A stretch of DNA of 64,000 nucleotides, taken from positions 806,001 to 870,000 of the forward strand of contig JAACJK010000003.1 of the NCBI GenBank assembly GCA_013368325.1, read 5' to 3'. The stretch is from Ephemerocybe angulata (lineage: Eukaryota; Basidiomycota; Agaricomycetes; Agaricales; Psathyrellaceae). The translations under genes and the position numbers were made by a program. Under the pieces are notes generated by a model. The model saw only the letters and a program-made list of their open reading frames with translations. It searched no databases and had not been told where the DNA came from. This document shows, one piece after another, positions 20,700 through 31,114 of the stretch. Positions within the stretch are counted from its first letter, which is position 1. Every line of letters starts with the position of its first letter.

Positions 20700-22850
20700 C
20701 AGACATCGCACCGCCCAAATCACCTCTGCATTGCTTCAGTAGGAGGTGGTCATCCGACGAGTGCTTCTGGAAGCAAGGTACGCGCGAAATCTGACTTGCA
20801 TTTCCTGTGGAGGCATCGGTGTTATCGCAGGTGGGTCCGCCACCCCGAAACAGTGCGCCAGTGTTGACCGTCCATCCATTCCTTCTACAGACAACGCACG
20901 GCCCAAACCAGTCCTGCAATGCTTCAGTAAGCGGTGGTCATCCAACGAGTGCTTCTGGAAGCAAAGAACGATCGAAATGTGACCTACATTTCCTCTGGAG
21001 GCATCGGTATTATCGCAGGTGGGTCCGGAGCCCCGAAACAGTGCGCCAGGGTTGACCGTCCATCCATTCCTTCTACAGACATCGCACCACCAAAATCACC
21101 TCTTCATTGCTTCAGTAAGAGGTGGTCATCCACCGAGAGCTTCTGGAATCAAAGGACGGGCGAAATGTGAGGTGCATTTCCTCTGGAGGCATCGGTATTA
21201 AGGTCCCGTCCTTTCCTTCTACAGACATCGCACCGCCCAAATCACCTCTGCATTACTTCAGTAAGCGGTGGTCATCCAACGAGTGCTTCTAGAAGCAAAG
21301 GACGGGCGAAATGTGACCTGCATTTCCTCTGGAGGCATCGGTATTAAGGTCACGTCCCTTGCTTCTACAGACATCGCACCGCCCAAACCACCTCTGCATT
21401 GCTTCAGTAAACGGTGGTCGTCCGACGAGTGCTTCTGGAGGCGAAGAACGGGCGAAATGTGACCTACATTTCCTCTGGAGGCATCGGTATTATCGCAGGT
21501 GGGTCCGCCGCCCCGAACCAGTGCGCCAGTGTTAATCCTCCTTCCATTGCTTCTACAGACATCGCACCGCCCAAACCACCTCTGCATTGTTTCAGTAAGC
21601 GATGGTCATCCAACGAGTGCTTCTGGAAGCAAAGGACGGGCGAAATGTGACCTGCATTTCCTCTGGAGGCATCGGTATTAAGGTCCCGTCCCTTGCTTCT
21701 ACAGACATCGCACCGCCCAAACCACCTCTGCATTGCTTCAGTAAGCGGTGGTCGTCCGACGAGTGCTTCTGGAGGCGAAGAACGGGCGAAATGTGACCTA
21801 CATTTCCTTTGGAGGCATCGGTATTATCGCAGGTGGGTCCGCCGCCCCGAAACAGTGCGCCAGTGTTAACCCTCCTTCCATTGCTTCTACAGACATCGCA
21901 CCGCCCAAACCACCTCTGCATTGTTTCAGTAAGCGGTGGTCATCCAACGAGAGCTTCTGGAATCAAAGGACGGGCGAAATGTGACGTGCATTTCCTCTGG
22001 AGGCATCGGTATTAACCGTTGTTCCTAGAGACATTGTACAACCCAAACCACCCTTGCGATGCTTCTGAAAGCACCGCCCGGCCGCAACGCACGGCCCAAA
22101 CCAGGCCTGCAATGCTTCGGTAAGGGGCGGTCACCCGACGAGGAGTTCTGGAAGCAACCCACCGACGAAATGTGACCTGCGTTTGTTCTGGAGGCATCGG
22201 TATTGTCGCAGGTGGGTCCGCCGCTCCGAAACAGTGCGCCAGTGGTGACCCTCCTTCCATTGCTTCTACAGACATCGCACCGCCCAAATCAACTCTGCAT
22301 TGCTTCAGTAAAAGGTGGTCATCCAACGAGACGTTCTGGAAGCAATGCGCTGACGAAAAGCGACATGTGTTTCCTCTGGAGGCGTCGATGATTGCAGTGT
22401 ACACCGCCTGGCCGTTGCTTCAGCAGACAGTGCACGGCCCAAACCAATCCTGCGATGCTTCGGTAAGGGGCGGTTACCCAACGAGACGTTCTGGAAGCAA
22501 CCCACCAACGAAATGTGACTTGCGATTCCTCTGGAGGCATCGATAATTACCGCAGGTGGGTTGGCCGCCCCAGAACAGTGTGCCAGTGAACCGTTGTTTC
22601 TAGAGACATTGTGCCACTCAAACCGCCCATGCAATGCTTCTGTAAGAGTTGTTAATCCGACGAAAGGTTCTGGAAGCAACTTTCCGATGAAATGTGGCCT
22701 GCGTTTGCTCTGGAGGCATTGATTAATACCACAGGTGGGACGGCCGCCCCGAAACAGTGTGCCACTGCTGACCACACAACCGTTGTTCCTACAGACATCG
22801 TACTACACAAACCACTGCTGCAATGCTTCTCTAAGAGGCGGGCGCTTGCT
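20700..22850. repeat. Left subterminal tandem array (187/147-bp units)
   Basis: About twelve copies of a unit marked by CTGGAGGCATCGGTATT, GCTTCTACAGACATCGC and CGAGTGCTTCTGGA. Two unit lengths alternate: about 187 bp, and about 147 bp lacking the block that contains GCAGGTGGGTCCGCC. The pair 21268-21601 and 21602-21935 forms a nearly identical 334-bp higher-order repeat. Divergence rises toward 22.8 kb. Short open frames throughout are by-products of the repeat. Confidence 0.9.
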
Positions 22851-23144
22851 TTTGTATCAACTAGTCATGCATTTGTATGGCTGGTTCTGTCCAATGTTTC
22901 TGTAGACATTGGAATCCTTATTATTATCTGACTTTCAGCTCACGGGTCTGTGTACCGTTCTGTGCTGACCCCTTCCGTGTCACGGAGACCCGCCGACAAA
23001 TGTCGTGTGCCTCGTCGAGCATCGCCGAGAGGGGCTGCCAGATGGGGCGTGGGAAACCTTGAATTGCACCCATTGTACGCGCGACACTTCCCGTCTCCCT
23101 CCCACTTCACTCCCTACGTTTCACTCCTACCTGTCCCATCCCCG

Positions 23145-24247
23145 ATGCGCATCCGAAGGCTCGTTCAGCGTTATCCGTACCGGGAGGAGCTGGAGTGGTG
23201 CAGCTTCTGTAACAAGCGACATAGTAAGTCTCCCGATAGGTCTGATTCAGTCGTATTCATGACCGCCTTCTGTCAGCGTCTGACAAGGACGCACCAATAC
23301 TTCGCCTTCCTCTCGATCTCTCCCTCTTCATCGTCTCCTTGCTCCCTTTCTCTGACCGTCGCTCCCTACACGACTCGTGCCTTCACATGGAGAAGTTGGT
23401 AGCCACCCCGGTCACTACACGCGTGCGCAACACCCTCCGGACCTTTGGGCTCGATCCCGCTCCCTTTCTCGAGTCCATGCAGTACTACGGGGCTGTGATC
23501 GGAGGCATGGCGGCTCTTCGAATCTTTGCCGAGGAAGTCCCAATGCCTCGCGTCCTGGAGGTGTATACACAGACGAGCACCGACTCCCACCCGGACTTGG
23601 GTGCCCCACACCAACAGGTTTACGACGACAACGATGCATCGGATGATCGGGGAAATGGCTACCGCCTTGTCGACACGCTCCTCCACACGTATGAGAAATG
23701 TACGGTGCTGGGATACCGCCACTACGGATACGGAGACAACATCGTCAAGATCTTCCGCATGGTCAATACGACGCTCGACCGAGAGATTCTATTCATACAA
23801 TGTCGTGTCCCCCCTATTGCGTTAATCACCGAAGCCCCAACAACCGCCCTCATGAATTTCATCACCTCCAACGACGCGGTTTGCCTTTATCCCGAACTCA
23901 CCGAGGCTCGCAAGGGGCTTTTCACCATCGTCATCCCTGAAGACGGCTCATCAACGTTCGACATCCCCGTGTTTGATAGGCTCGTTGGCCACGGTTTTAC
24001 CATGTTCGAAAACGCAACGCGCGCGATTGGACGTCACCTTTGCCCAATGAACCCCTCCTGCCCCGCACTCTCCAGGGCGTATCCCGACCTCCTGATGTAC
24101 TCCGTCCACTTCACCGACGCTGGAAGCTACGGTTCTCGCATTCCTTCGATAACGTGGAACTTAAACGTCCCTTCGTCATGTGGTTCGTCTGAAAGGATAC
24201 AAACCGGTGTGTACTTATATTTTACCGTCAAGTGGACACGAAGCTGA
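23145..24247 (+). CDS. KDZ-element cargo 1: uncharacterised 349-aa protein
   Basis: Exons 23145-23223 and 23277-24247 with a 53-nt GTAAGT...GTCAG intron, phase 1. The N-terminus has a CSFCNKRH tetrad that could begin a zinc site. Then come RNTLRTFGLDPAPFLESM, YYGAVIGGMAALRIF (about residues 112-126) and MNFITSNDAVCLYPELTEAR (about 215-234). The order G-x-GG-x-AL helix followed by a later MNxIT...YPxLT segment recalls a family of expanded, unannotated basidiomycete proteins that look nucleotidyltransferase-like, but the usual D-x-D is not obvious here. The true C-terminus could involve a further intron near 24180-24250. Lies just inside the left array. Confidence 0.6.
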
Positions 24248-24443
24248 TATCAAGCAGTGGTTGGGCCCGGCAAGTGGCCGAAGGAACTCAGAGGTTGATA
24301 GCATGTACCATACGTCGAATCTACTCTTTTGTATCGCCACGTTTGTCTCAAATCTCAGATCTCTTAGTGTTTGTCGCGCACAGTGAAAGAAAGGCAGATA
24401 AAATTCGAGAGACGCAGAAAGAAAACAAAGATCGGTAGATAAA

Positions 24444-27278
24444 TTACGAGCCCAAGTCCATCTCCTCGTCGCCCATGTCCACGTCCTCGGCTTCCGAAAG
24501 GGATAGGTCCGCAAAGCTCCTGTGACCCGAAGGTCCCGGGGTGGGAAGATCGTCAATCTCGACGTACTGGGGCTTCTGTCGTTGCTTGGGCTGAGGGGTG
24601 GGAGGAGCGGGGGAGGGGAGAGTCAGGCCATGGTAAGAGTACCAGTTGAGAAGCGCTTCGGGGGCATTGGACGTATCCCTTCGGACGCCGTTCCTGTCAA
24701 ACAGGTACAAGTCGTCGACCCTAATCCTCAAGGCCCGGAAGATATGGTTGAAGTGACCCCGGTGCCTAGGGTCTGGAGAAACGCCGAAGTATTCCATTGC
24801 GCCGGTCGAGGGGGAGACAAGCATGGGGCTGCTCTTCCACAGGTAGAAGTCGAGGAGACACGTCTCCAACTCGCACCCACAGTGCAAGTAGTATGCTTCA
24901 CCTATCTTGCGGAAGAAGGTGAGCAGTTCGGCTTCGCCCATGCCGCTGACGACTGGCGGGACCTTGTGCGGGTTGTCGTTATGCGATGGCAGCCTCTTGA
25001 TTACAAGACTTTTGGCTGGCCCTGGAACCTTGGCGACCGACGAAGGAAGGGCGGTCGTTGTCTGCGATGGACTGAAGGGAACACCGGTGACCTTCTTGTC
25101 GAACTTAGGCTTCCTAACCGTCCCTTTCAGCTCCCTGCTGTCCTGGTCGTTGACGAGGCACTGGTGATCGAGGACGCTGTGATACGCGCACTTTGTCTGA
25201 CCGGTGCCGTTGTCCAAGAGAAACATAGACATGGCCAGGATGCGAGATGTCGTGGCAGACTCCGGCAGGTACTCCTGGACCTTCCGGGCCTTGCTACGGA
25301 TCCGACCAGATAGCATGAGATTGTGAGTGATGAAGTTGTGCATAGAATTCTCGCCGGCCACTGTGAGGAAGGACATTGTCAATAACTCTTTTTTTGGACG
25401 AAGCGTGGACGGACAAACTCACGTGCAAATTTATTGTCCTCCTCCGCGAGCTCCGCCTTCGTAAGGATCTGAGGCACCGACTCAGGTTCTGATCCCTCGC
25501 GAAGTAATTGGAAATCGGCGTCATCGATCAACCGCATGCCCTCGTCCTCTGGCTTCATTTTCGATTTTCCCTTGCCTTTTGCACCGGCCTTGGGCCCCGT
25601 TCGTTTGGCGCCTAGAGAAGAAGGTTCGTATTAGCCGTCAAGGTACAACTGAGATGCACATAACTTCAGAACACGTACGTTTTACGGTGGGCTTCACAGG
25701 CCCTGGGGTATCGGAGTCACTCGAGATCACAATGACCTCCAAGTCAGCATCCGGCTTTCGCTTGTTTGAACCTTTAGGAGGGAGACGATCGGCAGCCTCC
25801 ACCTTGGGCTTGATATGTACTATGAATTTTGTATGATCGTGAGTTCCAATTGAATGAACAGTGTTTACGGATCCGGAGGCGTACCTTGCTGGGCTGTAGC
25901 GATGGGCGGCGCGCCACTCGCGGGAGGAGGAAGAGCGGCCTCCTGTGCCTCGGGTTTGACAGGCTGCATAGGATCTTGGGACAACGTCAGCTCTTACTCA
26001 GAGAAATGGTGTGTAGAGAGATGGACACATACCTTGTTGGGCTGGACGTACGGGCACGGGGCGTTCAGGGAGAGGAACGGCAACCTCCTGTGCCTCTGGC
26101 TTCACACGAGTCAAAGGAGCTTGAATGTACGTTAGCTCATATTGTAGTCATGAACGGGTATCACACGAACCTTGACCGACTGGGGGAACAAAGGAAGATG
26201 CAGGAGGAAGTACAACCTCCTGTGCCTCAGGCTTGATGACACCAGTTGTGGTGGGAACGACATTTGGAGTAAGAGGTGCGGAGGTCTCGGTGACAGGGGG
26301 AAGCGCCGCATCAACTACTCCAACAGGCGCAGCGGTCGGAGCGGTCGGCGGGATGACGGCCTCTACAACGTTAGCGGGCACAGGGACCGGAGGAACGACC
26401 GCGTTGATGACTGGAGGAGAAGCGGGATCGACGACTTCAGAGGGAGCAGTGACCTCGTTGACTGGAGGAGAAGCGGGATCGACGACCTCAGAGGGAGCAG
26501 TGACCTCGTTGACTGGAGGAGAAGCGGGATCCACCACTCGAGAGGGCGCAGTGACCTCGTTGACCGGAGGGGTGGCGGTGGCCTCTTCGACCGGCGGAAC
26601 TGCAGTGTTGACGGCTCCAGGAGGTGCAGTGGGCTCGCTGACCGGAGGGAGAGCCGCAGAGGTCTCGTTGACGGGGGGAGGAGTAGAGCCGACGCCTCCG
26701 GCTTCAGGGAGCGCAGTGGCTTGGTTGAGCGAGGGGGGAGAGGCGGAACTGACGACCTCAGAAGTCGCAGTCGCCTCGTTGTCCGGGTGGCGGTCAGTGT
26801 TGACGGGGGAGGAGTGGAGCTGACTCCTCCGGCTTGAGGGGGCGCAGCGGCTTGGTTGAGCGAGGAAGGAGCCGCGGACTCGGAGTCCTCTGGCACAGGA
26901 GATAGAGATGAACCTCTCTCCTCAGACCTCACTTGCGCCATGGCGCCTTCAATACCAGCCAACCGTTGTTTCATGATGTTGACCTTCCTCGAAATGTGCG
27001 AATAGGTCAACTTCTGCGATCGAGCGAAGTCCCTCCTTTTTTCCAAGTCTTCAAGTTCTCCCGTGGAGAACTTGAACGCTGCTTCAAGGGACGCTGTCAA
27101 GACCATTTAGTTACATGCGCGTCGTCGCGAGTGCCCTACACACCAATTTTTTCAGAGTAGGGGAGGAGCCGATTGCTCTCTAGGAAGGCGTCCATGACAG
27201 CTGTACGCGCTGTAAGTATCGGACCCTGAATACACCTCGAAAGCACACACCTTGAGCGGACGTTGGTTGAGCGGACAT
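24444..27278 (-). pseudogene. KDZ-element cargo 2: Pro-rich repeat protein, eight exons, one frameshift
   Basis: Exons: 27278-27251, 27209-27144, 27093-26171, 26119-26033, 25974-25885, 25819-25679, 25611-25423, 25360-24444. Every junction agrees in phase if one base is restored in the G-run at 26805-26809 (plus strand); without it exon 3 shifts frame and stops at 26363. The restored length would be about 813 residues. The N-terminus (MSAQPTSAQARTAV) is helical (LEDLEKRRDFARSQKLTYSH), then comes a Pro/Val-rich region with three APSEVVDPASPPVNEVT-like repeats. Next are small exons each encoding a KPEAQE-x(2,4)-LP module, a basic GKGKSKMKPEDEG stretch, and a globular C-terminal third (GEAYYLHCGCELETCLLDFY) ending in an acidic tail. 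No family recognised. The indel may be a real lesion or a sequencing error. Confidence 0.7.
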
Positions 27279-28119
27279 TCTGGGTATTCAATGCTTTCAG
27301 AGAGTCGGTTTCACGTCTGAGTGGGAGTGTAGACAAAGGATGGGGGCAGGAACGTCCATTTGGGGTCGTTTACTATCCGTGAAAAGGTCCAAGGGGCACG
27401 GCCGGCCGATGAGAGCATATGGAAGGGAGGAGACACGAGTGCGCGCAACACGCGTCCATTCATGAGGCGAACAAGACATCTTGACGATTGGATGCGCGTC
27501 CGATGGCGGTCGTTGATACCAGCTGATACCAGGAGCCCGGAGGAGACATGCATGCTCGCGACACGCATGCAATCTTAAGCTAAGTAGACATCTTGACGAT
27601 TGTATGCGCGTCCGATGGCTGTGGTTGATACGACCCATCTTGCTCATCGACTGTAAAAACGCTGTGGTAGGCCTTTAATGCTCTGTACAACGGAAATAGA
27701 AGAGAGATATACTGGCTGTGTACCTTGTGGCATGAGACGAATCCAAGTGGGTTGAACTTGGCCTTTCACTTCGACATAGATGATTCAGATAGGGCAGCCT
27801 GATGCCGTCGCGTCGCGGTTCATTTTACCACCACATGACCGTGTAGATTCTCATCAGTGATCTTCGCGAAGTTGATCCCTGTGTATCATTATGGACGGGC
27901 GCCAACTGCTCCGCGCTTGGGGTTAAAAAATAAAAAAGATCATATGGTAACAGACTTGAAAAAAATCATATGCCCAACCAGGCCCAACCCTGAGCATTGA
28001 GCGATTCTCGGGGTCAAGGCCACCGTTCCAGAACCCAGGTATTTGGGCCCCAAAACCCCCATCGAAACCATGTCCATGAGTGCGCGGTATGTATATGGGA
28101 ACTCGATGCTATTCTTAAT
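27279..28119. other. Intergenic inside the KDZ element
   Basis: Contains two related copies of a motif GACATCTTGACGATTG(G/T)ATGCGCGTCCGATGG (about 27475-27510 and 27590-27620). Otherwise nothing coding is seen. Promoter side of cargo 2. Confidence 0.4.
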
Positions 28120-29067
28120 CTACTCCTGAAACTCAGTGGCCTCAGCCTCGTGCTCGTCTTCGCTAATTTTGGCCTCCAGGCCGACACTCTCCTCGTTCGC
28201 TTGGCTTGAGATCCGTCCCAGCACGCTAACCCCCGTTTCACTACTGCCATCGCTATCATACTCATCCTCTGACGAATCTAATGCCTCTGGGAATGGGTCA
28301 TTTAAATCAGGATCTATTCCAAAAGCCGCCAGACCAAAAGGACTGTGTGGGGAGTGTGATGAGGTGGTGGTAAATAACGAACAGTAGATACACGTACTCG
28401 TCAACAGCAGATGAAGTCCCAGACCTTCCATCTATTCCAAAAGCCGCCACACCAAAAGGACTGTGTGGGGAGTGTGATGAGGTGGTGGTAAATAACGAAC
28501 AGTAGATACACGTACTCGTCATCAGCAGATAAAGTACTGCGACCCTTCCCAGACCTTCCAGCTTGACTGGCTCTAACATGAAACGTATCAGGCAGGCACA
28601 TATATCGAGAAAGAAAAGGGAATACGCACTTGGCTACTGCAGACGTGTTGCTCTTCCTGGGCGAAGATCTATCACCCAACGAGGGATAAGCTGGAACTGT
28701 ACCGATGGGCACGTAACGACGGCCAAGCGTGTGTCTCCCTGACGGACTCTTGATGATAACGAGGTCTTCCTCTAAGCCTGCATCCCTTAGCTCCTTCCCC
28801 CGAGCCACAGATCTACACAGGATGCGGGAAAAATCAGGCTACAGTCCTTCTCGCAGTGCAGTGACTTACTCCTTATACTGCTCCGACATCTTCTTGGGCC
28901 TGCGGCCTACGTGGTCCCCCTGAGCTTTACGTTTTTGCGCTGACCTACAGCACTATTCGCATTATTAGGAGTAGCTGCTGTGATACTTGGAAGACTTACA
29001 CAGGGAGGAGAGGAAGCTCTCGAGATGGCAAAACCTGGGATGCATCTGCTGATGTGGGGTTGCTCAT
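28120..29067 (-). CDS. KDZ-element cargo 3: small basic/acidic protein, six exons, duplicated exon
   Basis: Exons: 29067-29000, 28944-28870, 28812-28630, 28572-28516, 28460-28398, 28342-28120; all junctions GT-AG, all phase 2, giving 222 residues. The N-terminal half is basic (SAQKRKAQGDHVGRRPKKM; EDLVIIKSPSGRHTLGRRY), the C-terminal half acidic (SSEDEYDSDGSSET, ISEDEHEAEATEF). Exons 5 and 6 begin with near-identical DPFG(V/L)AAFGID because a 118-bp block of exon plus intron is tandemly duplicated. The charge layout suggests a nuclear or chromatin-associated factor, but I recognise no domain. Confidence 0.7.
28312..28547. repeat. 118-bp tandem duplication inside cargo 3
   Basis: Two consecutive copies (about 28312-28429 and 28430-28547) differ at only a few positions. 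Each holds part of an exon, the splice sites and an intron, so the second copy adds an in-frame exon. Confidence 0.85.
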
Positions 29068-30021
29068 GGTATTGTCGATGGTGGTGTCGATGAAAGAGTG
29101 TGCAAGGTCACGGGGAGAATGCATGATAGATCAGATTCCGCCGGAGGTTGATGTGATCCGTCATGGCATATGCCGTTACGGAGCTTTGTTGCGCGCCTCT
29201 GCGATATTTGTGAGCGCCTCTTGACGTTCCCGCCCTATCACACACAGCCCTTTGTAGGATTTCGAAGATATTATGTATCTCAGTGATTTAGACCAGCAAA
29301 AACTATACTCAGATAATTCTCCAGTAAGCCTCGCGCCATCCTCTAGCGATAGCGAGTACATTAGGCAGTGAGTACGTGCGTGAAGCGACGTACAAAGTAC
29401 TTTCATCTCTTGACACCTTCCACGCCACTATAAATTCAGTGAGACTCGCAGGGTAGTCTAAAGCTAGGCTCACACCTTCCTTTTGTGACAGCAGGGACAT
29501 CAGGCAGCCAGTGCGCGCCCCCTTGTGCGCGAAGTACAATGTGCGTTCATATGCGACGTACGAGCACTCATTTTCCGCCAGTATTCTACAGTTCAGTAAG
29601 ATTGATCTGCAAGAAGTTTAACGAGCAGTGTCTGACAGTGAAAGGGTGCGTACCTCATTCTACTGTTGCTAAATCCGAGCTGGCAAGGTGCGACTTGACG
29701 CCCTTCCTTTGTCACTTGGTTTAGTATGATATATGTTTATATATGTCTAGATTTTTTCATAGCATGTACTGTGTGCTATTCATTTATTATTCTACGTACA
29801 TACTTTTACTTTAAATGTATTGAGCGAGCCTGGAGAGCATGAACAGTCTTGATGGTGGAGTAAACGTGAGACGAAACGCGCAAGTCAGACGCGGAACTGT
29901 GAATCCTTACCGGTTTCGACTTTAGCAACAACCATCAAGCTCACCCCACCCCCACTCGAGTACGGGTCGTCCAGACTGCGCACTCACTACAGCTGGTATA
30001 GTAAATTCTAGTATAGCTGAA
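29068..30021. other. Unassigned stretch inside the KDZ element
   Basis: A minus-strand frame near 29176-29540 contains two related segments (KGARTGCLMSLLSQKEG and HARTHCLMYSLSLEDG), so a diverged internal duplication exists. No start, splice structure or family could be fixed. 29.72-30.02 kb is A/T-rich and looks like promoter sequence for cargo 4. Confidence 0.35.
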
Positions 30022-30894
30022 ATGGGGCGCCCTGTTCTCTATAAAACGGAGGAGGAGAAAAAGGCCGCTGCATGCGAACGAAGCAGGAAGTACTATGAAC
30101 GGTTAGGGCCCGGCATCCTTGTACCACTTACGCCGTCCAACTGACTTTATTGCAGATTCCGGGAGAACATCTCCATTTCCAGGAAGCAGAAATATGCAGC
30201 CAAAAGGCGTAACGATCCTTCGAAGCATGAGAAAGTAAAAGTTGTTAAATCTGACGAGGAGCGCAAGTACGACAATCGTCAGAAAAGCAATCGGTCATAT
30301 CAGCGGTGCGTACTTCATTGATTGTATACATGGATGCGCTCTCAAAAATGGGTGTACATTTCTAGAAGGAAATCTGCCCCAAAGAATGAAGGCAGTAGTA
30401 GCAAACAATCGAAACCGGCGAGTGATTTAAGGTGTGTTAAACGAGCGACAAATGCCATTCCATACCTCATAGGAACTGTGTTTCTTAGCACTGCAGTGGT
30501 TAGCCGCCGGCCTCCGAGGGACATCTGGGAAGGGCATACCAAATTTCTCCTCACATCCTACAAGGACATGCTGGAAAATAGGTCGCTTCGCGAGTTCCTG
30601 GAGGATATTTCAGCTCGGTACATCGAGAGTGGTGTGGTCGAGGACCTTGTATTGGTCTTGCCGCGCCTAATCCGGCTTCGAGAAGGTGTTTACGCCCATG
30701 AGCAAGATATCTCATTGGAGGTGGGAGCAGCAGCTCAACTTGGTGAGCTCGAAGCGCTGGGTGCCAAAATAGACCAAGCTGTGGAGATGATTCAGGACTT
30801 GGAGGACATGGCCAGGTTCCGTGGGCACGACGAATTTATTGATTTGTATAGCGAGGGTGACCTGTACTATCAGAGATCACATTTGTTAGATTGA
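30022..30894 (+). CDS. KDZ-element cargo 4: basic N-terminal protein, 252 aa
   Basis: Exons 30022-30101, 30156-30305, 30366-30894, phases consistent. The start MGRPVLYKTEEEKKAAACER has a GRP core like an AT-hook start, followed by two further blocks with a regular Y-x-x-R/K pattern (SRKYYERFRENISISRKQKY, ERKYDNRQKSNRSYQR), suggesting a DNA- or RNA-binding basic region. The C-terminal part is helical and acidic (LGELEALGAKIDQAVEMIQD). A further in-frame 57-nt intron may exist at 30432-30488 (GTGTGT...CTTAG), which would remove 19 residues. Similar MGRPxxY proteins recur in mushroom genomes, to my recollection, but I cannot assign a function. Confidence 0.65.
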
Positions 30895-31114
30895 ATGGCA
30901 TGCAAGTTGACATCCAAGGGATGTTATACTCCTTCTCTTTCTGTTGAACTCCGTTCTGAGCTACCAGGAAGGTATTAACTGACGTCGAGCGTGACTTTAT
31001 CAATACGATACTTATGTGATTATAGACAGTAACTCAAATATCGAATGAAGGGCAAAGGATAAAGATATCATTTCGATGGTGACAGGAAAAAGGTATTGAG
31101 GTAATGGAGGGTGG

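Noticed and set aside
20485..22800. Many 60-130 codon frames on both strands in the left array
   Set aside because: They repeat with the array period in several frames and both strands, and show no independent start or splice logic.
26172..26837. Plus-strand Gly/Thr/Arg-rich frames opposite cargo 2
   Set aside because: They are the antisense of the Pro-rich repeats; the minus strand has consistent splice sites and protein logic.
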